Below, piece by piece: positions 9,210 through 16,714 of a stretch of 64,000 nt of DNA; the stretch's first letter is position 1, and each line of letters opens with the position of its first letter. The notes under the pieces were generated by a model. It searched no databases. It was given only the letters and a program-made list of their open reading frames with translations, and was not told the DNA's origin. The translations under genes were made by a program, and so were the position numbers. The stretch is from Halosaccharopolyspora lacisalsi (GTDB taxonomy: Bacteria > Actinomycetota > Actinomycetes > Mycobacteriales > Pseudonocardiaceae). The DNA lies in NCBI RefSeq assembly GCF_014137975.1, contig NZ_JACGWZ010000008.1:186001-250000 (forward strand). Reading direction: 5' to 3'.

Positions 9210-9896
9210 ATGAACTCGTCCGACATCGCCCGCCCCTCCGGTTCGCCGGAGGGGCGTGAGGCCGCCCCGACGAAGGAGAGCTCGCTGACGCTGGAACGCG
9301 GGCTGAACCTGCTGCGCGCCGTGGCCGACGCCGACAGCGAGGCTCCCACCATCAGCGACCTCGCCACCGCGGTCGGCGTCAGCCGCGCGGCCGTGTATCG
9401 GCTGCTGGGGCCGTTGCAGAGTCGCGGACTGATTCGCCGGGACGGGTCCAAAGTGCGACTGGGGCTCGGTGTGCTGTGGCTGTCCGGACGTGTGCTGCCG
9501 CAGTTGCGCTTCGCCTCGCTGCCCGCACTGCGGGAGCTGGCCGAGCGGGTCGGGGCCACCGCGCACCTGACGGTGGCCGACGGCGACGAGGCACAGGCCG
9601 TCGCCGCCGTCGAGCCGTCGTGGACGAAGTACCACGTTTCCTACCGCGTGGGAACGCGTCACCCGATCCGGCAAGGGGCGGCGGGACATGCCCTCGACCT
9701 GCCGGAGTACGGCTCGTCCTGGGTCTCCGACACCGACGAAGCGCGGTCGGGCGTTCACGGCATCGCCGCGCCGGTGCGCGGAGTTCCGGGACTGCGCGCC
9801 AGTGTGGGTGTCGTGGCGATGGATCCCCCACCGGAGGAGGAGATCGGGCCGCTGCTGCTCGAAACCGCCGGCGCCGTCGCCGAGGCACTGCGCTAG
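9210..9896 (+). CDS. IclR-family transcriptional regulator
   Basis: A 228-residue DNA-binding protein. After a short disordered N-terminus, residues about 25-85 form the winged helix-turn-helix: TLERGLNLLRAVADA, then TISDLATAVGVSRAAVYRLLGPLQSRGLIRR. The C-terminal part (about 95-228) is the GAF-like effector domain (LPALRELAERVGATAHLTVADGDEA, RQGAAGHALDL, VHGIAAPVRGVPGLRASVGVVA). The effector domain is shorter than in full-length IclR proteins (about 250 residues). The ATG at 9210 is used. It follows the unknown gene at 8303 closely, so autoregulation or control of that gene is plausible. Ligand unknown. Confidence 0.88.
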   Translation: MNSSDIARPSGSPEGREAAPTKESSLTLERGLNLLRAVADADSEAPTISDLATAVGVSRAAVYRLLGPLQSRGLIRRDGSKVRLGLGVLWLSGRVLPQLRFASLPALRELAERVGATAHLTVADGDEAQAVAAVEPSWTKYHVSYRVGTRHPIRQGAAGHALDLPEYGSSWVSDTDEARSGVHGIAAPVRGVPGLRASVGVVAMDPPPEEEIGPLLLETAGAVAEALR

Positions 9897-9990
9897 CTGT
9901 CGCGGGTCGTGACGCTGTTCGCAGGCAGTGTGTCCGGGGCGCAGGTCGGCTGCGTTGGTCGTCCGGCCTCGCTGCCAGGATCCTCGGCTG

Positions 9991-10041
9991 ATGGGTATCA
10001 GCATGAGTGCCGCGTTTTACGTGAGGATCCGCCGCTCCTAG
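9991..10041 (+). CDS. Predicted leader peptide of the erm gene (16 aa)
   Basis: A short ORF encoding MGISMSAAFYVRIRRS, preceded by AGGA 10 bp upstream and placed 107 bp before the methyltransferase start. Erm genes are commonly induced by macrolide-dependent stalling on such leaders. The N-terminal MGI recalls ErmCL, and the R-I-R stretch fits the +X+ stalling motif seen in ErmDL-type peptides. The last six codons form the 5' arm of the hairpin at 10021-10058, so stalling would change the RNA fold. Function is inferred from sequence, position and structure. Confidence 0.7.
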   Translation: MGISMSAAFYVRIRRS

Positions 10042-10140
10042 CGGCGGGCTGACCTCACCTCTTCTCAGCTCCGCCGCACATCGGGCCACCGCCGGTGCGG
10101 CGCCTTCCTGCTGCCCGGCTCCGGTTCTTTCCTCTCGGAG
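10021..10140 (+). promoter_or_regulatory. Predicted macrolide-responsive attenuator hairpins upstream of erm
   Basis: Outer stem: GTGAGG at 10021-10026 pairs with CCTCAC at 10053-10058. Inner stem: CCGCCGC at 10029-10035 pairs with GCGGCGG at 10041-10047 around a 5-nt loop. A second CCGCCGC at 10071-10077 can compete for the same GCGGCGG arm. CTCCG at 10119-10123 can pair with CGGAG at 10136-10140, which carries the erm ribosome-binding site. A ribosome stalled within the leader would open the first stem and allow the alternative pairing. This is the architecture of an Erm attenuator, though which state is ON is not determined. Confidence 0.65.
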
Positions 10141-10147
10141 CACGCTC

Positions 10148-10906
10148 ATGCCTTCTTCCGCTGGGGGTGGACCACGCGAACTCGGCCAGAACTTCCTCGT
10201 CGACCGTTCGATGATCAGCACGATCGAGGAACTGGTCGCCCGAACTGACGGACCGATCGTGGAGATCGGTCCGGGTGACGGCGCGCTGACGGTGCCGTTG
10301 AGTCGCTCGGGACGCTGCCTGACCGCGGTCGAGATCGATCCGAAGCGCGCCCGGCGACTGCAGCGGCGCACACCGGAGCACGTCGCGGTCGTCAACGCCG
10401 ACATGTTGCGGTACCGGTTTCCGCGCTCCCCACACGTGCTGGTGGGCAACCTGCCGTTCCACCTCACCACCGCAGCGCTGAAACGCATCCTGGCCGCACA
10501 GCATTGGCAGACCGCGGTCCTGCTGGTGCAGTGGGAAGTGGCCCGGCGACGAGCCGGCGTGGGGGGTGCGAGCATGCTGACCGCGAGCTGGTGGCCCTGG
10601 TACGAGTTCACGCTGCACGCCCGCGTGCCCGCCCGGTCGTTCCGCCCGGTCCCGACCGTGGACGGGGGGCTGCTGACCATGACGCGTCGGGCCCGTCCGC
10701 TCGTCTCGGATCGCACGTCCTACCAGCGGCTCGTCCGCGAGGTCTTCACCGGGCGCGGACACGGTCTGCGTGAGATCTTGGCCCGAACCGGACGCCTCGA
10801 CCGCGGCACGCTGCGCGAGTGGCTGCACGGGAACCACGTGTCACCGCAGGCATTGCCCAAGGATCTCACCGCCCAGCAGTGGGCCTCGCTGTGGCATCTC
10901 ACATGA
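10148..10906 (+). CDS. erm: Erm-type 23S rRNA (adenine-N6)-methyltransferase
   Basis: A 252-residue Rossmann-fold methyltransferase of the Erm/KsgA family. Motif X is ELGQNFLVD near residue 11; motif I is VEIGPGDGALTVPL (about 38-51); motif II has AVEIDPKRA; motif III NADMLRY; the catalytic motif IV is GNLPFHLTT, the Erm-type replacement for the NPPF/Y of other N6 methyltransferases. Such enzymes methylate A2058 (E. coli numbering) of 23S rRNA and give macrolide-lincosamide-streptogramin B resistance. The ATG at 10148 has GGAG 7 bp upstream. The protein lacks the long charged N- and C-terminal tails of ErmE-like enzymes from producers. No macrolide biosynthesis genes are in view, so it is probably an intrinsic, inducible resistance gene. 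Confidence 0.92.
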   Translation: MPSSAGGGPRELGQNFLVDRSMISTIEELVARTDGPIVEIGPGDGALTVPLSRSGRCLTAVEIDPKRARRLQRRTPEHVAVVNADMLRYRFPRSPHVLVGNLPFHLTTAALKRILAAQHWQTAVLLVQWEVARRRAGVGGASMLTASWWPWYEFTLHARVPARSFRPVPTVDGGLLTMTRRARPLVSDRTSYQRLVREVFTGRGHGLREILARTGRLDRGTLREWLHGNHVSPQALPKDLTAQQWASLWHLT

Positions 10907-10954
10907 CCAGTCGCACGGTCGCCTCGTACAGCTAGTCCGTCCGGGTGAGGTTTT

Positions 10955-10998
10955 CCGGTTTCGCGCGAAATCGGGATCTCCCAACTTTGCGCGAAACC
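10955..10998. repeat. Family-A palindrome pair after erm
   Basis: CCGGTTTCGCGCGAAATCGG at 10955-10974 and a degenerate second copy at about 10983-10998. A T-run precedes the first copy, and the block sits about 50 bp past the erm stop. It fits the terminator-like use of this repeat elsewhere in the window. Confidence 0.8.
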
Positions 10999-11124
10999 CC
11001 TGATCACCCACCACATCGGACCGCGCACCGGAAAGTGCCCGACTGGCGACCCACCCTTGACTGAAGCAGGATTCAGACGCTTGGCTCTACCATCACCGAA
11101 CCGGCTTCTGGACGAAGGTGGATC

Positions 11125-13821
11125 ATGGGGATTTCGGCGATACGCCTCGGTGGTGTGCTCAGCGGCGCGCTGCTCGCGGCCACCGCGACCGTGGCTCCGG
11201 CGCCGGCGACCACCGCTCCCCCACGCGATCCCGTCCGCGGGTGCGGCACCGGAACCTCCTGGGAGATGTCGACCGACAAGCTCGACCCCACCTACACGCG
11301 CCACGGTTTCGTCGGCAACGGATACCTCTCCCAGCGCGTCCCCCCGCGCGGCACGGGGTACGTGGCCACCGGCGAAAAGACGGGTTTTCCCCTCGAGACC
11401 CCGCGCTACGACGGGGCTTTCGTCGCCGGGCTCTACGCCGACGGACCGGCGTCCCAGTCGGACGAGAAGCTCAACTCCTACGCCGCCATCCCCACGTGGT
11501 CGACCCTGACCGTGGCCACGGGCGGATCGAGCTACACGCCGCGGACGCCCCGCGGACGGATCTCGAACTACCACCAGACGCTGAACGTGCGCTGCGGCGT
11601 GCTGCGCACCTCGTTGACCTGGACCACTCCCAAGGGCAGATCCACCGATCTGGTCTACGAGGTGGTGGCCGACCGGGCGCACCCGCACGTCGGCGCGGTC
11701 CGGGTGCGGATGACGCCGCACTGGCGGGGCCGGGCCACGGTCACCGGACTCATCGACGGTGCCGGAGCGCGACGGATGCATCCCACGGGTGGCGGCACCG
11801 ACGGCGACACCGTTCGGGTCGGTTTCGAGACCAACGGTGTCGGCGAGACGGGGACCGTGGCCTCCACGCTGCGGGCCGAGGACGGGACGAACACCGCCGG
11901 ACTCGACCGATCCCAGCGGATCGACGGCCTCACCGCCGAGCAGAGCCTGAGCTTCACGGCGCGGCGTGGACGGACCTACGAGTTCAGCAAGTACGTCGGC
12001 GTGAACACCTCGGTGAGCACTCCCGAGCACCGCGCCGCGGCCGTGAAGGCCTCGAAGCGGGCGGCCGAGCGCGGCTGGGACGACATGTTCGCCGAGCACG
12101 CCGAGCGGTGGCAGCGGCTGTGGGAGAGCAACATCCGCGTCCCCGGCGAGCCGCGGATGCAGAAGTGGCTGCGCGGCGCCAAGTACGCGGTGCTGTCCAG
12201 CGTGCGCGAGGGGCAGGACCACAGCGTGGCTCCCGCGGGGCTGAGCAGCGACAACTACGCGGGGCTGATCTTCTGGGACGCCGAGCTGTGGATCATGCCG
12301 AGTCTGCTGCTGCAGCATCCCGACCTGGCGAAGTCCATCGTGGACTACCGCGAGCGGACGCTGGAGCGGGCGAAGGTCAACGCCGAGAGGATCGGGGCGC
12401 GGGGCTCGTTCTACCCGTGGACCAGTGCCGACGACGGCAACCTGTGGTCGGACTGCCACAGCTGGGACCCGCCGCACTGCCGGACCCAGAACCACCTCCA
12501 GGGCGACATCGCCTTCGCGACCTGGCAGTACTACCTGGCCACCGGTGACCGGGAGTGGCTGCGGGAAAGCGGTTGGCCGGTGCTGCGCAACGTCGCCGAG
12601 TACTGGGCCGGGCGGGTCACGCCCAATCCGGACGGCAGTTACTCGATCAACGACGTCGCCGGACCCGACGAGTACAGCAACGGTGTCGACGACGGGGTGT
12701 TCACCAACGCCGTGGCGGCCACCGCGCTGCGCCGCGCGACCGAGGCCGCCGAGCTGCTCGGGGAGCCGGCACCGGCGAAGTGGGGCGAGATCGCCGACGA
12801 CCTGCGCATCCCCTTCGACGAGGACGAGCAGGTGTTCCAGCAGTACGCGGGCTACCAGGGCGGCGAGATCAAGCAGGCCGACACGGTGCTGTTGCAGTAC
12901 CCGCTCGAATGGCCGATGTCGTCGAAGATCGCCTCGAACACGCTGGAGTACTACGCGCCGCGCACCGACCCGGACGGTCCCGCGATGACCGACGCCATCC
13001 ACGCCATCGACGCCGCGGCCAACGGTCAACCGGGCTGCGTCACCAACACCTACCTGCACCGTTCGGTTCAGCCCTTCATGCGCGAGCCGTTCGCCCAGTT
13101 CTCGGAGGCGCGCGGGGAGCAGGCCGGGGAGGGCGCCGGAGCGCCCGCGTTGAACTTCCTCACCGGTGGTGGCGGCTTCATGCAGGTGTTCACCCACGGC
13201 CTGCCCGGTCTGCGGCTGCGGGCCGACGGGGTCGAGCTCGACCCGATGCTGCCGCCGCAGCTGCCCGGGGGCGTCGAGCTGAACGAGATGCACTGGCGGG
13301 GCCGGGCGTTCGACGTGCACATCGGTCCGCACTCGACCACGGTGACGCTGCGCTCCGGCGAGCCCTTCACCGTGCGCGCACCGGACGGCGAACACCTGGT
13401 GAGTCAGGATTCGCCGCTGACGCTCAAGACGCGCAGGCCGGATCTCGCACCGACCTCGAACGTCGCGCGGTGCGAGACGGCCGAAGCCGACAGCGTGCGT
13501 CCGGGCCGCTACGCCATGGCCGCTGTCGACGGCAGCACCGCCACGAGTTGGGTGCCCGAGGCTGCGACGAGCTCGCTGACGGTCGACCTGGGCTCAGCGC
13601 GGCGGATCACCGACATCGCGACACAGTGGACGGACACCGCACCGGCCGCGTCGCGCCTGCTGACCTCGGTCGACGGTAAGCACTTCACCGAGGTGCCGCC
13701 GAAGGCCCAGCACCCCCGCGTGGCCCGCTACGTCCGGGTCGAGGTCACCGACTCCGGGGGCGAGGGCCGCGCCGGTGTCCGGGAACTGGAGGTGACCCGG
13801 GCGCCGCGCGGGAACGAGTAA
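11125..13821 (+). CDS. Secreted glycoside hydrolase family 65-type enzyme with C-terminal discoidin-like domain
   Basis: An 898-residue exported protein. Residues 1-30 form a Sec signal peptide ending in alanine-rich sequence. The N-terminal beta-sandwich (WEMSTDKLDPTYTRHGFVGNGYLSQRVPPRG) precedes the (alpha/alpha)6 barrel, which carries GLSSDNYAGLIFWDAELWIMP and the catalytic-acid region VAGPDEYSNGVDDGVFTNAVA (Glu in PDEY). Near residue 770 onward, MAAVDGSTATSWVP and VDLGSARRITDIATQW are typical of an F5/8-type (discoidin/CBM32) module. GH65 covers trehalose, kojibiose and maltose phosphorylases and acid trehalases; export makes a hydrolase such as acid trehalase or a glucosyl-galactosyl hydrolase more likely than a phosphorylase, which needs cytosolic phosphate. 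Start ATG 11125, with AAGGTGG upstream. Confidence 0.85.
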   Translation: MGISAIRLGGVLSGALLAATATVAPAPATTAPPRDPVRGCGTGTSWEMSTDKLDPTYTRHGFVGNGYLSQRVPPRGTGYVATGEKTGFPLETPRYDGAFVAGLYADGPASQSDEKLNSYAAIPTWSTLTVATGGSSYTPRTPRGRISNYHQTLNVRCGVLRTSLTWTTPKGRSTDLVYEVVADRAHPHVGAVRVRMTPHWRGRATVTGLIDGAGARRMHPTGGGTDGDTVRVGFETNGVGETGTVASTLRAEDGTNTAGLDRSQRIDGLTAEQSLSFTARRGRTYEFSKYVGVNTSVSTPEHRAAAVKASKRAAERGWDDMFAEHAERWQRLWESNIRVPGEPRMQKWLRGAKYAVLSSVREGQDHSVAPAGLSSDNYAGLIFWDAELWIMPSLLLQHPDLAKSIVDYRERTLERAKVNAERIGARGSFYPWTSADDGNLWSDCHSWDPPHCRTQNHLQGDIAFATWQYYLATGDREWLRESGWPVLRNVAEYWAGRVTPNPDGSYSINDVAGPDEYSNGVDDGVFTNAVAATALRRATEAAELLGEPAPAKWGEIADDLRIPFDEDEQVFQQYAGYQGGEIKQADTVLLQYPLEWPMSSKIASNTLEYYAPRTDPDGPAMTDAIHAIDAAANGQPGCVTNTYLHRSVQPFMREPFAQFSEARGEQAGEGAGAPALNFLTGGGGFMQVFTHGLPGLRLRADGVELDPMLPPQLPGGVELNEMHWRGRAFDVHIGPHSTTVTLRSGEPFTVRAPDGEHLVSQDSPLTLKTRRPDLAPTSNVARCETAEADSVRPGRYAMAAVDGSTATSWVPEAATSSLTVDLGSARRITDIATQWTDTAPAASRLLTSVDGKHFTEVPPKAQHPRVARYVRVEVTDSGGEGRAGVRELEVTRAPRGNE

Positions 13822-13840
13822 CCCGTCGTCCCACTGTGGT

Positions 13841-13872
13841 GGTTTCCCGGTTTCGCGCGAAACCGGGAAACC
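13841..13872. repeat. Family-A palindrome, perfect 32-bp copy
   Basis: The longest copy of the dispersed repeat: a perfect inverted repeat of two 16-bp arms, each GGTTTCCCGGTTTCGC or its complement, with no spacer. It starts 20 bp after the stop of the GH65 gene, so it most likely forms a strong transcription-terminating hairpin between that gene and cydA. Confidence 0.9.
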
Positions 13873-13995
13873 TACGAGCTCGGGTGTCCACAGACGTGTC
13901 GTTCATCCACAGCGTTCGTGGCTCTTTCGTAACGTCCGTGCGATTGGTACAACTACGGGGAAGTGGCGGCGTTCACTCGTCGGCTTCCAGCCGCC

Positions 13996-14035
13996 GGTGC
14001 TCACTCACCGGTGCTCACTCACCGGTGCTCACTCT
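13996..14035 (+). repeat. Short tandem repeat CCGGTGCTCACTCA
   Basis: Roughly three copies of a 14-bp unit (CCGGTGCTCACTCA, the last ending CTCTCC) lie directly upstream of the DevR-like boxes in the cydA promoter region. The unit is not a CRISPR repeat because there are no spacers. It may arise by slippage or may bind a regulator; the sequence does not decide. Confidence 0.7.
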
Positions 14036-14037
14036 CC

Positions 14038-14096
14038 GGGACGAAAGTCCCGCTCGATTCGGGACGGCGGTCCCGTCGGACGGGGACGGAATTCCC
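14038..14096. promoter_or_regulatory. Three DevR/DosR-like boxes upstream of cydA
   Basis: Box 1 is GGGACGAAAGTCCC at 14038-14051. Box 2 is GGGACGGCGGTCCC at 14061-14074. A third, with one mismatch, is GGGACGGAATTCCC at 14083-14096. The DevR/DosR core is GGGACNNNNGTCCC, so boxes 1 and 2 are perfect in both half-sites. The box starts are 23 and 22 bp apart, two helical turns, as expected for cooperative binding on one face. Box 3 ends 27 bp before the cydA start. A DevR-like regulator and DevS-like kinase are encoded just downstream of the operon. Confidence 0.75.
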
Positions 14097-14123
14097 TGAT
14101 CGTCGACTCCCCCGCCGGGCAGC

Positions 14124-15677
14124 ATGGTGCCCGTGGAGTTGCTCGACATCGCCCGTTGGCAGTTCGGGATCACGACGGTCTACCACTTTCTGATGGTGCC
14201 GCTGACGATCGGACTGGCGATCCTGGTCGCCGGGATGCAGACCGCGTGGTACCGCACCGGAAACACCCGCTACCTGAAGATGACCAAGTTCTGGGGCAAG
14301 CTCATGCTGGTCAACTTCGCGATGGGCGTGGTGACCGGCATCGTCCAGGAGTTCCAGTTCGGGATGGCCTGGAGCCAGTACTCCCGGTTCGTCGGTGACG
14401 TCTTCGGGGCTCCGCTGGCGATGGAGGGCATCGTGGCCTTCTTCGTCGAGTCGACCTTCCTGGGACTGTGGATCTTCGGCTGGGAGCGGCTGTCCAAGGG
14501 CGTGCACCTGGCCTGCGCCTGGGCGTTCTCACTGGCCACGGTGGCCTCGGCCTACTTCATCCTGGCCGCGAACTCCTGGATGCAGCACCCGGTCGGCGTC
14601 GAGATGGTTGACGGCAAACCCCAGCTCACCTCGATCTGGGCGGTGCTGACCAACAGCACCGTGCTCGCGGCGTTCCCGCACACCGTCTTCGGGTGCTTCG
14701 CCGTGGCCGGAACCTTCCTCATGGGCATCGGCGGCTGGAAGGTGTGGAAGAAGGACCGGCAACGCCGTGCGACCGAGTCCGAGCCGAAATCGATGGCGGA
14801 CTCCGCGAGCAGGCCCGCTGGAGACGACGAGGACCGCAAGCTCTGGCACAAGAGCATGCGCCTGGGCGCCTGGGTCGGCGTGGTGGCCTTCGCCGGACTG
14901 GCGATCTCCGGGGACTTCCAGGGCAAGCTGATGTTCCAGCAGCAGCCGATGAAGATGGCCTCGGCCGAAGCGCTGTGCCACACCGAGCAGCCGGCCAGCT
15001 TCTCGATCTTCGCCTACGGCGACGTGAGCCAGCCGGACTGCGAGAGCGTCAAGAGCTTCACGGTGCCCTACGTCCTGTCCTACCTCGCCAACGGCGACTT
15101 CACCAGCGAGGTCGAGGGCGTGCAGGAGCTGGTGCCCGAGTACCAGCAGAAGTACGGCACCCACCTGCCCGATGACCCGCGGCTGGGCGAGTTCGCCGGC
15201 GCGCCGATCAAGTACACGCCGAACCTGCCCGCCACGTACTGGGGTTTCCGGTTCATGATCGGATTCGGCGCCGTGGCGGCGGCCTCCGCGGCGGCGGTGC
15301 TGTGGTTCACCCGCGGGGGTCGGTTCCCGGAGGGCCGCTGGTGGGGGCCGGTGGCGATCGCCAACATCGCCACGCCGTTCCTCGGCAACATCTTCGGCTG
15401 GGTGTTCACCGAGCTGGGACGACAACCCTTCGTGGTGGCACCCAACCCGAGCAGCGACGACAAGGTGTGGATGTTCACCGCCCAGGCGGTCTCCCCCGGC
15501 GTCTCCCCCGGCGAGATGCTCACCTCGCTGATCGCGCTGACCTCGGTCTACGCCGTACTGGCCGTCGTGGAGATCTTCCTGATGGTGCGCTTCGCGCGCG
15601 GCGGCGTCGAGGCCGTGATGCCTCCCGAACCCGACGAGGACGACGAGGACTCCGACGTCCTGTCCTTCGCCTACTGA
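14124..15677 (+). CDS. cydA: Cytochrome bd ubiquinol oxidase subunit I
   Basis: The haem-bearing subunit of the high-affinity terminal oxidase, which oxidises the menaquinol pool and reduces O2 to water. The 517-residue length is normal. The start LLDIARWQFGITTVYHFLMVPLTIG carries the haem b595 His region; NFAMGVVTGIVQEFQFGMAWSQYSRFVGDVFGAPLAMEGIVAFFVES contains the conserved helices and the Glu/His haem d environment. The Q-loop (about residues 250-335) is of the short type. It heads cydA-cydB-cydDC, with 11 bp to cydB. The predicted DevR-like boxes lie just upstream. No strong ribosome-binding site precedes the ATG at 14124. Confidence 0.97.
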   Translation: MVPVELLDIARWQFGITTVYHFLMVPLTIGLAILVAGMQTAWYRTGNTRYLKMTKFWGKLMLVNFAMGVVTGIVQEFQFGMAWSQYSRFVGDVFGAPLAMEGIVAFFVESTFLGLWIFGWERLSKGVHLACAWAFSLATVASAYFILAANSWMQHPVGVEMVDGKPQLTSIWAVLTNSTVLAAFPHTVFGCFAVAGTFLMGIGGWKVWKKDRQRRATESEPKSMADSASRPAGDDEDRKLWHKSMRLGAWVGVVAFAGLAISGDFQGKLMFQQQPMKMASAEALCHTEQPASFSIFAYGDVSQPDCESVKSFTVPYVLSYLANGDFTSEVEGVQELVPEYQQKYGTHLPDDPRLGEFAGAPIKYTPNLPATYWGFRFMIGFGAVAAASAAAVLWFTRGGRFPEGRWWGPVAIANIATPFLGNIFGWVFTELGRQPFVVAPNPSSDDKVWMFTAQAVSPGVSPGEMLTSLIALTSVYAVLAVVEIFLMVRFARGGVEAVMPPEPDEDDEDSDVLSFAY

Positions 15678-15688
15678 GGGGATCGTAG

Positions 15689-16714
15689 ATGGAACTTCAG
15701 ACCTTCTGGTTCTGCGTCATCGCCCTGCTGTGGCTGGGATACCTGTTCCTGGAGGGCTTCGACTTCGGCGTCGGGATGCTGCTGCCGGTCCTCGGGCGCG
15801 GGGAGGAGCAGCGCCGGGTGCTGATCAACACGATCGGCCCGGTGTGGGACGGCAACGAGGTGTGGGTGATCGTGGCCGTCGGCTCCATGTTCGCCGCCTT
15901 CCCCGGCTGGTACGCCTCACTGCTGAGCACGGCCTACCTGCCGTTCACGGTGCTGCTGCTGATGCTCATCGGCCGCGGCGTGGCCTTCGAGTACCGGGGC
16001 AAGGTGGACAGCCCGCGCTGGCGCCGCACCTGGGACGCCGTCATCGTGCTCGCCTCCTGGGTGTCACCGCTGATGATCGGGCTGGTGCTGTCGGCGACCG
16101 TGTTCGGGCTGCCGCTGGACGCGGGCGGCGACCGCGTCGGCAGTCCGCTGGTCATCCTGACCCTGCCGAACGTCATCGGCGCGTTGGCCGTCCTCGGCTT
16201 CTCCCTGCTGCACGGCGCCGCGTTCCTGTCGCTGAAGACCGAGGGCGAGATCCGCGAACGCTCCCGGGGACTCGCCCTGCGCTACGGCCCGGTGCTGCTG
16301 CTGCCGCTGGCGGCCCTGATGTTGCTGGCCCAGCTGCGGGAGGGCACGACGTGGACGTGGGTGCCGCTGGTGGTCGCCCTGGTCGCCGCGCTGGCCGGTC
16401 TGGCGCGTCAGGGGAGGTGGCGCGACGGTCAGGCCTTCGCGCTCCAGGGCGTCGCGCTGGCCGCGGTGGTGGTGACCCTCTTCGGCGCGCTGTGGCCGAA
16501 CGTGCTTCCGTCCACCCTGAACCCGGCGTGGTCGCTGTCGGTGGCCGAAACCGCGTCGAGCCCGTACACGCTCATGGTGGTCAGCTGGGTCGCCGCGTTC
16601 GGCACTCCCGCGGTGATGGTCTACCAGGGCTGGACGTACTGGGTGTTCCGCAAGCGCATCAGCACCGCCCACATTCCACCGGTGCACGCGCCGTCACCGG
16701 GTGGTGCGCATTGA
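15689..16714 (+). CDS. cydB: Cytochrome bd ubiquinol oxidase subunit II
   Basis: A 341-residue membrane partner of CydA with about nine helices. Diagnostic sequence: FWFCVIALLWLGYLFLEGFDFGVGMLLPVLG at the N-terminus, GPVWDGNEVWVIVAVGSMFAAFPGWYA, and FEYRGKVDSPRWRR. The ATG at 15689 has AGGGGAT upstream. Its stop overlaps the TTG start of cydDC (TTGA), so translation is coupled and the oxidase and its assembly transporter are made together. Confidence 0.97.
   Translation: MELQTFWFCVIALLWLGYLFLEGFDFGVGMLLPVLGRGEEQRRVLINTIGPVWDGNEVWVIVAVGSMFAAFPGWYASLLSTAYLPFTVLLLMLIGRGVAFEYRGKVDSPRWRRTWDAVIVLASWVSPLMIGLVLSATVFGLPLDAGGDRVGSPLVILTLPNVIGALAVLGFSLLHGAAFLSLKTEGEIRERSRGLALRYGPVLLLPLAALMLLAQLREGTTWTWVPLVVALVAALAGLARQGRWRDGQAFALQGVALAAVVVTLFGALWPNVLPSTLNPAWSLSVAETASSPYTLMVVSWVAAFGTPAVMVYQGWTYWVFRKRISTAHIPPVHAPSPGGAH

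Noticed and set aside
10720-13395. 891-codon open frame on the minus strand across the GH65 gene
   Set aside because: It is the antisense shadow of a well-supported GH65 gene in very GC-rich DNA; its product is Arg/Gly/His-rich without domains.
13841-13872. parS centromere site
   Set aside because: The palindrome has GCGC in the centre where parS has ACGT, occurs many times at gene ends, and no parAB genes are near.
13996-14035. CRISPR-like array
   Set aside because: The 14-bp units are contiguous with no spacers, and no cas genes are present.
15730-16710. CydB-CydDC fusion suggested by one long open frame
   Set aside because: The part before 16711 is an out-of-frame shadow of cydB; the cydB stop overlaps a TTG that suits cydDC as start.
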